DNA from: Welwitschia mirabilis
Taxonomy: Eukaryota; Gnetophyta; Gnetopsida; Welwitschiales
Length of the DNA: 23,116 nt
Assembly (NCBI GenBank): GCA_051453625.1
Contig: JBOZIK010000001.1
Coordinates: 91,814,295-91,837,410, forward strand
Reading direction: 5' to 3'
Positions within the stretch are counted from its first letter, which is position 1. Every line of letters begins with the position of its first letter. This document shows, piece by piece, positions 1-9,110 of this stretch. Below the pieces are notes generated by a model that was not told where the DNA came from, did not search any database, and was given only the letters and a program-made list of their open reading frames with translations. The translations under genes and the position numbers were made by a program.

Positions 1-738
1 AGTTGTAAGATTAAGATAGAAAAGAACATTCTTAAATAATCCAAGAACTTTTCACCATTGAAAAAAATCAAAAATAAAGCATCTTCTTTCAAATTAAAGT
101 TCATCGACTTAAAAATATCCTAAGATTGAGTAAATCCAATCTTATCACTAAAATGCCCAAGTCAAAAGACTAGTCATGAAAATAAATACATAAATCATGT
201 TTAAAAATGATCAAGTAATGCCATAATAATTTTTTGAAGGACAAATCTAAGAGAAAATTCAAATAGTTTATTCATGTAATTCCAAATTTTACCTATTCAC
301 TTCCTACAATTCTCAAGTAATCAAGTCAGAAATATCAATAGAGCCATAAAGATGTATTTTCTCAAATAACAGAAAACAAAAATCAACATTTATTCATTGT
401 CGTCATGCTTATCGTTCAAATGACAGAGAGGACAATAGAGACAGAGAAACAGAAAAATTTCAGAAAAGATAAAAATTTATTCTAAAAAAAACCAAAAAAC
501 TCATAAAAACTGAATTAACTAACTATCATTCATCTTGTCATGGGGACGACATGTGAGACAACAGATTATTATTGCAAAGCAGAAACTAGAAAATACAAAT
601 TGCAAATAGAAATAAAAATTGAAAACTAAAAATAGAGACTATCAAAACAAAAAACTAAAAATCAAAAATATCAAAAATGTTAAAATAAAAGATCAAGGCA
701 ATAAAACTTTATTTAAATCCTAAAATCTAACTCATACT
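1..738 (-). other. 3' noncoding region of element 1
   Basis: No ORF of note is present. On the minus strand this is the region downstream of the acidic ORF. It is A-rich on the plus strand and contains two copies of the hairpin motif (399-436 and 523-563). The first 220 bases align with 15030-15190 downstream of the third ORF copy, which shows that this is part of the repeat and not unique flank. Confidence 0.5.
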
Positions 739-2268
739 TTTATTGAAAAAGAAAGTAACAAAGTAAAAGAAACATGGTTTTAAGATTTTCAGAAGAATGA
801 GGTCCAAACCAAATATTCACTAATTGATAAAACATGAAAGGTATGTAATAATTTTTTAGTAAAATCAATTGGAAGGAAAAAGAATAAAATGATAATACCT
901 TGATAACACAATTTTTAGAATGCAGATAAGGGACAAAGAAATGATAAGTGTCATTGAAAAATGATCTCTTATGAAAATTTTTAGTATCTTAGGTACCATT
1001 ATGAAAGGCATGTGAAAAGGGACTCAAAGAAAGTTTCCAATATGATTTTGAAGGATCTCTAAAATGTTTCTTATTATTTGATTTAAGATATGAATTTTTG
1101 AAAAGATAAGTCTTTTTCAAATAAGCACATGAAATTTTGTTTTCACCAAAGGTAGTAGCAAGATAAGAGATGAGAAATTTATATAACTCATGGAAAAACA
1201 ACCTTTTAGCAAACTCATGATATATAATATTTGAAACATAAATTGCATTCAAAGCTTGATATTAAACATGGGAGGTGTGGAAAAAGATCAAAATATTTGT
1301 GAAAAACTTCTTAGGATGAGAGATTTAGATAAGCTTTATGTACTGAAGAAGCTCTTTAACTTTTAATTTCAAACACAGACTGGGATTAAGAAGATATGAT
1401 TTTCCCCAATTAATAATTTCAAGACATCCCAAATTGTTTTGGAAAAGAATAATCAATGGAAGCACATGGTAAATTTGACTTTGCAAATGAGTAAAAGATA
1501 TTACTTTTTACACATGAAGTTATCAAAGGAATAGGTTAGAAGATTTTTGAACTCAAGTCTTCAAGACGATATAGTTCATTATTTTTAAGGACAAGAATGT
1601 GATTTGGAGAACTATTTGTTTAAATAGTTATATCTCCCTCTTCTTCATTATTGATTATTTTATTCTCTTCTTTTTCATTTTGTTGAGGATTATTGTTCTT
1701 TTCTAAGATGGTGGATTCCTCAAAAAGATCATTAGAAAGATTGTAAAAAGAAAAACTATCATTATTTGATGAGAGATATTTTAATGTTTCTTGGCTTGAT
1801 TTCTTCTACTCTTTAAATAACTCCATTAATTCTAAACTATAATCCTCATTTGAGTTAAGTTAATCATTTTCCATTAATTTCATTTCAATGCCTAGCTCCA
1901 TTAATTTTAGAAGTTGAATATCATATATTGGTGGAACACCTTCATCCTTATAAAACATGTAAAAGTTTGAGATATATCTAAAATCTCAATGTCATATTCT
2001 TCCTCTTCTTTACTATTCTCATCATCTTGTTGCATGTTTTTATTTTCATTAGAAGGGGAAATGTGATCATCATTTGTATCATAGATTTACTCATGAATGT
2101 ACTCTTCATTTAATGAATGACTTTCCTCATCATCATCATTCAAATATTCATCCTCATCTTCATTGTTGAAAGATGTAGTCGAGTTGTCATTATCTCCCCT
2201 TTTCTCATCTCCTAATGAGTAGAATGATGAATTTTAATTTAAAGTTTTATTCTCAACTTGGAAATAAG
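739..2268 (-). pseudogene. Acidic-ORF relic, copy 1 (central and C-terminal part)
   Basis: I do not recognise this protein. On the minus strand it begins inside the gap and shows an Asp/Glu-rich stretch (2190-1980), the shared phrase FHMF (about 1950), a Glu/Ser-rich segment with SSQETL (about 1790), then a C-terminal domain with YLLNPSLCLKLK and NAIYVSNIIYHEF (1252-1210) and LFFHELYKFLISYLAT. The last open stretch is 989-1252. Stops mostly fall where TAA or TAG could come from CAA or CAG. The same order and residues recur in copy 2 (2369-4085) and copy 3 (15540-18320), which is the main evidence that this was once coding. Copy 1 and copy 2 differ by about 10% by eye, so they are not a trivial assembly repeat. 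Confidence 0.5.
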
Positions 2269-2368
2269 NNNNNNNNNNNNNNNNNNNNNNNNNNNNNNNN
2301 NNNNNNNNNNNNNNNNNNNNNNNNNNNNNNNNNNNNNNNNNNNNNNNNNNNNNNNNNNNNNNNNNNNN
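2269..2368. other. Assembly gap of exactly 100 N
   Basis: A run of exactly 100 N is the usual placeholder for a gap of unknown length. The left flank ends at the point equivalent to about 3516 and the right flank starts at the point equivalent to about 1106, so the gap lies between two directly repeated copies of the same ORF segment. Confidence 0.95.
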
Positions 2369-4085
2369 ACAAGTCTTTTTCAAATGAGCACATAAAATTT
2401 TGTTTCCACTAGAGTTAGTAGCAAGATAAGAGATGAGAAATTTATGCAACTCATGGAAAAATAATCTTTTATCAAACTCATGATATAAAATATTTAAAAC
2501 ATAAATTGCATTCAAAGCTTAATATTGAACATGGGAGGTGTGAAAAGAGATCAAAAAATTTATGAAAAACTTCTTAGGATGAGAGATTAGAATAGGCTTT
2601 ATGTACCTAATTAGCTCTTTGACTTTTAAATTCAAACATGGATTAGGATCAAGAAGTTATGGTTTTTACCAGTTAATAATTCTAAGACATCCCAAATATT
2701 ATTTTGAAAAATAATGATTAATAGAAGCACATGGTAAAGTTGACTTTGCAAATGAGAAAAAGATATTACTTTTTGCACATGAAGTTATCAAAAGAAGAGG
2801 TTAAGAGATTTTTGAACCTAAGTCTTCAAGATGATATGGCTCATTATTTTCAAGGACAAGAATGTGATTTGGAGAACTATTTATTTGAATAGTTTCTTCT
2901 TTGATTATATCTTCCTCTTCTTTATAATTGATTATTTCATTCTCTTCTTTTTCATTTTGTTAAGGATCCTTGTTCTTTTCTAAGATGGTGGATTCCTTAA
3001 AAATATCATTAGAAAGATTGTAAAAAGGAAAGCTCTTATTATTTGATGAAAGATAATGTTTCTTGGCTTGATTTCTCTTCCTATTTAGATAACTTCATTA
3101 ACTCTAAACTATAATCCTCATCTAAGTTGAGCTAACCATTTTCCACTATCTCAATGCTCATCTTCATTAATTTTAAAAGTTAAATCTCATATATTGGTGT
3201 AACTCCTTCATCCTTACAAAACATGTGAAAGTTTGGGATATGATCTAAAATCACAATGTTATATTCTTCCTCTTCTTTACTATTCTCATCAACCTATTGC
3301 ATGTTTTTGTTTTCATTAGAAGGAAAAATGTAATAATCATTTTTATTATAGTTTTACTCATGAATATACTCCTTATCATTATCATCCAAGTAGCCATCCT
3401 CATCTTCATTTTTAAAATATGTAGTTGAGTTGTTATTATCTCCCCTTTTCTCATCTCCTAATGAGTAGAATGATAAAGTTTGACCTAAAATTTTGTTCTC
3501 AACTTAGAAGTGAGAATTATAAACATTTATTCCTAAGTTGTTTTTATTTTCCTCAAGGTGGAATATAGAAGGATATGTTTAAGGGTTTAGAAGAGCTTCT
3601 TGATTTTGTTGAATACAAGCAACCAAAATTTCTATAAGTTTTTCTATATGTTTATTGGTATCTTCTTATTACTTTTTTATTGTGTTCCTTAATTCTTCAA
3701 ATGGATCATCTTCTTCTTTGTAATAGCTCATGGGAGATGGATGGATGGGTAAAGGTAATTATATGAGGTTAAATCTCTAAATTTTTTTTATTTTTTCTAT
3801 ATGGATTTTAAAAGAAAAGGGGGAATAATAAGGTGGTTGAAAAGAGGAACAGCCCCTATTCCTACTCTTAACATTTCTTTGTATTGGTCTCCCTTTTCCA
3901 ACAAAAAGCTCTTTAAGTGTTTTCTTATCATTTTCCTAAGATTCCCTTCTCCTTTTCTCAATAATAAGTTTTTCAACTATTTTCTTACTATCATTCTCAG
4001 ATTTGTTTCTTTTTTTTTTCAATAATAAGTTCTCCAACTATTTTATTACTATCTTTCTCAGGGTTGTTTTTACACTTTTCAAGAT
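2369..4085 (-). pseudogene. Acidic-ORF relic, copy 2 (N-terminus to C-terminal domain)
   Basis: Unrecognised protein. On the minus strand it starts with three charged repeats of about 20 residues (4070-3899; e.g. ENDSKKIVEKLIIEKRRR), then TLKELFVGKGRP, a Ser/Pro/aromatic linker (SSFQPPYYSPF), MSYYKEEDDPFEELRNTIKK (an internal ATG at 3732), a Gln-rich segment (ACIQQNQEALLNP), a strongly acidic stretch (3460-3250), ILDHIPNFHMFC (about 3240), SSQETLSF, and the C-terminal domain ending at ALNAIYVLNILYHEF and LFFHELHKFLISYLAT beside the gap. From 3732 to about 3060 one frame can be read with only stop codons interrupting it, nearly all explainable as CAA/CAG to TAA/TAG. No membrane segment or zinc knuckle is visible. 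It occupies the position where gag would normally be. Confidence 0.55.
3899..4070 (-). repeat. Three tandem units of about 60 bp in the ORF N-terminus
   Basis: Plus-strand units begin at 3899, 3959 and 4020. The last two start with caataataagt, and all three contain (a)aactattttcttactatc-like sequence or its variants. On the minus strand they encode a charged repeat of about 20 residues (…KKIVEKLIIEKRRR…). A degenerate version is present at 18050-18300 in copy 3, so the repeat predates the separation of the elements. Confidence 0.7.
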
Positions 4086-4089
4086 TTTT

Positions 4090-4746
4090 TATATGGGTGA
4101 TCGAGGAAGATAATCTTTTTAGTTCAAGATGAAGGTAGGTGCTATAAAATGATAAAAATAAAATGATCTTGAAAAAACAATGTATGCACCAAGAGTTTGT
4201 GTTCTGTCCTTCTTAAATACTTTCTTCTATCAGTAGTCCTTTTTTCTCTGATAAGCCTTTTTCTGGACTGATAATGTCACAATACCTACAAATAGAAAAT
4301 AACAAAAAACAAATAAAAAACAACACTGTCATCCTGTCTATCATGGGAATGGGAGAGTGAATGACACTCACAGAAAACCAAAAAATATAAATAGAAACTA
4401 AAATTAAAATAGAAGGTGGAAAACATAGGAAAATACATTGTCATCTAACTGGTCATCCAGACGTCATAGAAGACGATAGAGAGTTATTTTATTTCAAAAA
4501 AATCAAAAATCTAAAAATTAAACTGAAAATAAAAAAGCACACTATCATCCTACCTGTCGTGAGGACGATAGAGGGGACAACTAATAATTTTTACAGAAAA
4601 CTGAAATAAAAAAAACCAAAACTAAAATATTACACATGAAAAACCTATAGTTCCTAATAAAATACAACACTGCAAAGATAAATAACCAAACAAAAGTATG
4701 ATATAATCATTTGAATGATGAACACCCTTATACTCCTTAATAGCCT
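4090..4746 (-). other. Leader of element 1 between PBS and ORF
   Basis: No ORF supported by homology. It holds three copies of the hairpin motif (4326-4366, 4440-4480, 4541-4581) separated by A-rich sequence. The position directly after the PBS makes it the untranslated leader of the element, where packaging signals lie in retroelements generally; that role here is inference. Confidence 0.55.
4541..4581. repeat. Hairpin motif, best-preserved leader copy
   Basis: Inner stem CTGTCGT (4554-4560), loop GAGG, ACGATAG (4565-4571), one G·T-type mismatch; outer arms atcatcc and ggggac. Other clear copies are 399-436, 523-563, 4326-4366, 4440-4480, 5474-5514, 5563-5606, 12388-12430, 17031-17075, 18624-18662, 18827-18869 and 20455-20499. 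Weak copies are at 12957, 13797 and 20565. Confidence 0.75.
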
Positions 4747-4764
4747 TCCCTGGTAACGATGTCA
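4747..4764 (-). other. Primer-binding site, tRNA-Asp type, decayed
   Basis: The minus strand reads TGACATCGTTACCAGGGA. Plant Athila and Tat elements commonly use TGGCGCCGTTGCCGGGGA, complementary to the tRNA-Asp 3' end. The five differences are all transitions (G to A or C to T). It lies three bases after the LTR end (…GCAACA, then TTT), the correct place for a PBS, and fixes element polarity as minus. Confidence 0.78.
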
Positions 4765-4767
4765 AAA

Positions 4768-5835
4768 TGTTGCAATGTGTATTTGTATAAGTTTTTACAT
4801 TAAAAGAGATCCTAGCATTTATAACCAAAATAGATATCTTACACAATACATCATACTAGTATAGTGGAATTAGACCTAAAATATCATATCTTATTAAATT
4901 CTATGAGATGAGACTTAGATTGCTTTGTAAATAAAACTAAGAACCAAAAGTAAAGACAATGCAAGAAATAAAGATATAATGCAAGATATAAGATGTAATC
5001 TAAACTAACATGTAATGCAAAAATAATCCTAATACTACTTGCTTTTAACCTTAACAAAGGCTACCCTTGATGATCTATGTCATCTAAGAAATTGTTACTA
5101 GATCAAGTATAATTAAAAACTATAAGGGTAATTAGAAAATTTACAATACAAATATGAAGACAAAATAAGATTTATATTAAGAAAAAGTAATAAGCATCTT
5201 GGTTACAAAACAATCAGGTATCAATGGAGGATACACAGCCCTCCACCAAGTGCATGCCTTTTTGCAACACTCAAGATGGATCTCTTGCCCTTCGATCTCC
5301 TGTCACAAGAATTTCCAGTGCAACAAAGATGAGAAGAAGAGTTGAGGGGGGTCTTATTTATAAGAAAATACAGCAGAAAACGACCAATGGTAGGCGTGGC
5401 TAGGCACACTCATAAATGACTTAGAAATGGACAAAATAGTAAATGAAATCTGTCAGAGTTGGTTACATATCAGTGTTATCCACGTTATCATCCAGACGAT
5501 AGTGGGGATGACAGTACATTATAAAATATTCTCAAAATGATAACTCATTAGTCCACATTAGCAGTCGTCATTCTGCCTGTCATGAGGATAATGGAGGAGA
5601 TGACGGTCTTCTTTGATTCTTTTCTTAAGAAGAAAACTTAGCATTTTTATCATAAATTCTTCTTAAAAGCTCTATGCATCAAAAAGTGCATTTAATGCAT
5701 TAAATCTGGATAAGAATCACACTTTTCTGAGATTTCCTCTTGTATCTTTGAAATCCTTAGAATTGCACTTAAACCTATATAAAAGTCTTATAAAACAACT
5801 CATAAACCCCTATAAAATAATCATAAATTGGTAGT
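4768..5835 (-). repeat. 5' LTR of element 1 (LTR copy B)
   Basis: On the plus strand it begins tgttgcaatg next to the PBS. It shares, in order, blocks with the LTRs at 11520 and 19040: ccttaacaaagg…gatctat, actataagg, ggatacacagcc, ggatctcttgccctt…atctcct, a TATA-like box, and two hairpin motifs. It is the most diverged of the LTR copies. The far (U3) end is uncertain, between about 5820 and 5845, because it meets the decayed RT sequence there and no clean terminal dinucleotide or target duplication could be fixed. Confidence 0.65.
5355..5362 (-). promoter_or_regulatory. TATA box of LTR copy B
   Basis: The minus strand reads TATAAATA followed by AGACCCCCC. The corresponding position in the other LTRs is TAATAAATACC, and in all three the nearest hairpin motif lies about 112-119 bp upstream. 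This conserved spacing supports the call. Confidence 0.55.
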
Positions 5836-5844
5836 GCAATATTA

Positions 5845-6480
5845 GATAAGTAAACAAGGTACCATTAAGAATAAGTATCCTTTACTAAGAATTGATGACT
5901 TATCAGATCAACTTCACAGGCTGAATTCTTCTCAAAGATTAACTTAAAGTCTAGATATCATCAAATTTGCATCAAAGAAGAGGATATCTATAAAAATACC
6001 TTTAGAATAAAATAGAGGCACTATGAGTTTGTAGTAATGTCCTTTTAACTGACAAATTATCTTATTACTTTTATGATTTGATGAATTACATCTTTCAATC
6101 ATATCTAGATAAGTTTATGATTATGTTTTTATATGATATTATAGTGTATTATAAGAACTGAGATAACCATGTTGCATACCTTAAGTAAGTTCTATAGGTC
6201 TTAACTTGTCATGACTTCAAATCTAAAATAAGAAAATGTAACTTTTACTAGACATAAATTAGTTACCTAAGATATGTCATTTCTAATAAAAGGATTGTAA
6301 CTAATCCAATCAAAATGTAGGTCATGAGGAATGGCTAGAATTAAAGGATGTCATGCAAATTTGAAGCATCCTATGGTTGGTTGGCTTCTATTAAAAATTC
6401 ATTTCAGGATTCTCTTAACTTGTAGTACCACTTACAAATTTAATCAAATCAAGATCTACATTCAATTTTGATGATAAATG
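5845..6480 (+). other. Reverse transcriptase domain (decayed) within the polyprotein relic
   Basis: Recognisable pieces in family order are NKYPLLRIDDL (5869), a frameshift near 5927, KSRYHQICIKEEDIYK (about 5950), RHYEFVV (about 6020), NYIFQSYLDKFMIMF (about 6085), and LYDIIVYYK (about 6129). The catalytic box, normally [FY]xDD in this family, reads L-Y-D with the first aspartate lost. Beyond it the thumb region is traceable (YLRYVIS, GWLASIKNSFQD in another frame). Confidence 0.88.
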
Positions 6481-6905
6481 CAAAGAAGCAATTCTTAGAC
6501 TAAAGTTATTACTTACAATTGCACCTGTTCTCAAAATTATAAATATCAACAAAGTATTCACTATTACTACTGATGCTTCTACTTAAGGCATAGGATCTGT
6601 ACTAAGTTAAGATGATTAAATAATTACTTATGAATCATGGAAACCAAATCAACATGAAAAGAACTACTCCGTCCATGACCTCAAACTACTAATCATAGTA
6701 CGTGCACTGAAGCTTTAGAGACATTACCTATTAGAAGGAAAATTCTTACTTGAAATGGATCATAAAAGCTTGGAGTATTTCTAGAAATAATCTCTTCTAA
6801 ACATGTAATAGAGAAAATGGGGTGAACTACTTGCAGAATATTACTTCAAACTATAGTACATCCTAAGAAAGGAGAACAAAGTTATAGACACCCTAAGAAA
6901 AATGT
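6480..6905 (+). other. RNase H domain (decayed) within the polyprotein relic
   Basis: From 6557 one frame reads FTITTDAST, GIGSVLS, ITYESWKPNQHEKNYSVHDL, KLLIIVRALKL, RHYLLEGKFLLEMDHKSLEYF, with stops between. TTDAS and MDHKSLEY are the conserved Asp motifs of gypsy RNase H; the expected glutamate in DLELL is lysine here. The end of the domain (RKENKVIDTLRKMWCMLAIT, about 6856) corresponds to the family phrase with ADALSRR. Confidence 0.88.
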
Positions 6906-7019
6906 GGTGCATGTTAGCCATCACTATCATATCAGATTTATTAATTTTTCTTGAGACATTCATAACCAGTGATTCACACTTTGGAGATGTATACTGGTTG
7001 ATTTAAGAAGGGAAATAAG

Positions 7020-8360
7020 TTGAATTCTACACACTTACATGGGATAGATACCTACTAAAAAGACAATGTCTTTGCATTCCATAAGGCCCATGGAGAAGGA
7101 AGTTAACGTCTAAACTATATGAAGCTCCTTATGTAGGACCCTAGATTTATCCAAAATTATCATAAATTAAGAAGGCACTACTTTTGACTCAAAATAAAGG
7201 TAGATTTGAAAGAGTAAATTTGTAATTATTCCACATGCCAGTAGATGAAGATTGATCAAGGAAGACCCACTATCCTTCAACCATTAGGGATACAAAAGTG
7301 GAAATGGAAAGAAATCTCTATGTATTTCATCATTAGGTTACCTCTCACTAATAGATAACATGATGCAATTTTTATTTATATAAAATGGTTAACCAAGATG
7401 GTCCATTTCATTACAGTATGAAGCTCTAACATAGCCAAAGAATTGTTCCTATAGTTTGCACAAGAAGTCTTTATGTTACATGGAGCACCTCAAGTTATTA
7501 TATCTAATTAAGATCTCAAATTTTTATCTGAGTTCTAACTAACTTTCTTCCATCATTTGGGCATCAAGCTTAGATTCAATACCATAAATTACCTAGAAAT
7601 AGATGATCAAACAAAAAGGATTAATTATATTCTAGAAGATAAGTTATGATACTATGTGGTTAACAAACCCAAACAATGGAAGAATTACCTACAACTGGCA
7701 AAGTTTACTTATAATTAGATCTTTCAGACCTCAATTTCATATTCACCATTCAAAGTAATATATGGTAGGAACTACGTTACCCCTATCACATGATTTGACC
7801 CTTTATAAAGGATGGAAAGGACTACATCATCTGAGCTAAAACCGATGGAAGAGACAATTAATAAAGTAAAGAGAGCCTTATAAGCTACTCAAGACCTGTA
7901 TAAGAAATATTATGATCAGAAACATAGACAAAAATATTCCAAGTTAGTAAACAAGTACTATTGAAGATCAAGCTAAGAAAAAACTTCTTAAAAATGGCAA
8001 AGTATAGCAAGCTAGTTCCTTGATATTGTGGTCCATTCAAGATTATCAATATAATAGGGAACCTAGCCTATAAGTTAGAACTACCTTTGTGAATATCCTA
8101 GATTCATCCTGTCTTGCATGTGAGCACACTAAAACCTTACTTTAATGATAAGAACTAGGACTGCACCTTGAACTGGTAGCATATTATACTCAGACCTAAC
8201 TTAACCTTTCTTATCTAGCCAGAAAAAGCATTAGATACTAGATCTAAACAACTAAGAAATAAAAATGTAAAAGAAATACCCATCCAATGGATACATTATA
8301 ATTAATAAACTTAAAAAAAAAAAGAAATAATACAAAAAATAATCTAGATGAGCATGTTTC
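7020..8360 (+). other. Integrase and C-terminal tail (decayed) within the polyprotein relic
   Basis: Pieces seen in order are CIP…GPWRRKL and EAPYVG (7075-7135, zinc-finger region, ligands mostly lost), EISMYFII (about 7310, first catalytic Asp now Tyr), LTKMVHFIT, LHGAPQVIISN (second Asp now Asn, about 7480-7510), ILEDKL, NKPKQWKNYLQLAKFTYN, FQTSIS, GRNYVTPIT, MEETINKVKRAL, YYDQKHRQKYSKL, then YCGPFKIINIIGNLAYKLEL, HPVLHVSTLKPYF (about 8105) and ALDTRSKQLRNKNVKEIPIQW (about 8230). The last block resembles the linker and chromodomain start of plant chromoviruses. Confidence 0.88.
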
Positions 8361-8410
8361 CATAGATGATTTAAGAAGAAGAGAAACCACGCTCAAGGAT
8401 GAGCATGATA

Positions 8411-8426
8411 ATTAAGGAAAAGGGAA
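8411..8426 (+). other. Polypurine tract of the chromovirus relic
   Basis: attaaggaaaagggaa lies between the last coding traces (…LKDEHDN) and a TG that can start the LTR. In plant chromoviruses a polypurine run immediately precedes the 3' LTR and primes plus-strand synthesis; the position here fits exactly. Confidence 0.65.
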
Positions 8427-9110
8427 TGTAATGTTCTAAATTCACAAATTATAATAGAATATATTAAGATGCTAAATGAGCATGACTAATAAATTATTAT
8501 AAAAGGGCTTAACTTAAATATGTAAAACTATGTCCTTTCACTATGCTATTAAAGCCTATGGTATTAAGTAAGGTTGGATAGACTAGGCGGATTAACTAAG
8601 ACAACCTTGCCTGATACCCAAGGGTTTTAAGAAGGGGGCTCAGGCCGTAATCTACATCTTTACATTTAATTACTAGTCTAAGATTGTTAGATAATGTTAA
8701 GAAATGTATTTTGCTACTATCAATAATAAAGTCCATCATTTTGCTAAAGTATTCTTTGTTATTATTATTGATCTTAACATAATATTTACATGTTCCTTTT
8801 TATATAAAATGATCTTAAATAGTAAAATGAAACATCACAATGATAATTTTCTCTAATAGGTTGTTTACCTTTATGATGAGTTGTTACAGCACACAAGAAG
8901 TGACATAAAAAGGAAGAGTTCAAAGAGGAAAGGGTTCATGCTATATTTCTTCTTCTCCTTCTAGCTACTACTATTCTTCATGTTATATATGCCATTGCCT
9001 TAGGATTTAATTTGTGTTATTATACTTCTAAACTTAACTTAGTTTTCAAGGAGTGATTATTTCAATGTAGGCTCTATCCTAATCTTCGCAATCTAAGATT
9101 TACTATAGGT
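8427..9110 (+). repeat. 3' LTR of the chromovirus relic (start fixed, end approximate)
   Basis: It begins tgtaatgttct directly after the polypurine tract. The matching 5' LTR is not in the window, so the end cannot be set by comparison. A TATA-like site (gacataaaaagg, 8901-8912) and a pyrimidine-rich stretch after it (tcttcttctccttctagcta, about 8949) suit a U3/R boundary, which would place the end a few hundred bases further, about 9100-9270. Confidence 0.5.

Larger units (their letters stand above)
1..5835 (-). mobile_element. Non-autonomous LTR retrotransposon relic, element 1 (5' LTR side complete, 3' end outside window)
   Basis: Reading on the minus strand, the order is LTR (5835 to 4768), PBS (4764 to 4747), leader with three hairpin motifs (4746 to about 4090), an acidic ORF, and an AT-rich 3' region running off the window at position 1. 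Positions 70-220 match positions 15030-15190 of element 2 (shared phrase around tgagtaaatccaatcttatc), so the 3' regions are homologous too. No RT, RNase H or integrase motif was found inside. The element type (LARD-like, i.e. large non-autonomous LTR element) is inferred from LTR plus PBS plus absence of pol. A 100-N gap at 2269-2368 means it may really be two elements or a tandem duplication. Confidence 0.6.
5836..8360 (+). pseudogene. Ty3/gypsy chromovirus-like polyprotein relic (RT, RNase H, integrase, tail)
   Basis: The order RT, RNase H, zinc-finger/integrase, tail is diagnostic of Ty3/gypsy (integrase after RNase H). Frames shift repeatedly and there are many stops, so nothing can be made from it. 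Gag and protease are absent: homology begins within RT just before NKYPLLRIDDL (about 5869) and the sequence to its left is an unrelated minus-strand LTR. The segment ends with a chromodomain-like tail, a polypurine tract and the start of an LTR. Orientation is opposite to every other element in the window. Assignment to Ty3/gypsy is firm; the chromovirus subgroup is a recollection from family-typical wording and less sure. Confidence 0.9.

Noticed and set aside
3251-3454. 67-codon minus-strand ORF starting MRKGEIITT
   Set aside because: It is a shadow frame of the acidic ORF; the neighbouring frame carries the blocks conserved between copies.
2369-3732. A reassigned genetic code in which TAA and TAG mean glutamine, since many stops sit at Gln-like positions
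   Set aside because: The chromovirus relic has stops where Glu or Gly is expected, plus frameshifts and lost catalytic residues, and the element types are plant Ty3/gypsy. Decay of CAA/CAG to TAA/TAG explains the pattern.
3801-4025. 74-codon plus-strand ORF rich in Phe and Leu that looks like a membrane protein
   Set aside because: It is antisense to the charged tandem repeat and linker of ORF copy 2; hydrophobicity comes from the complementary T-rich strand.
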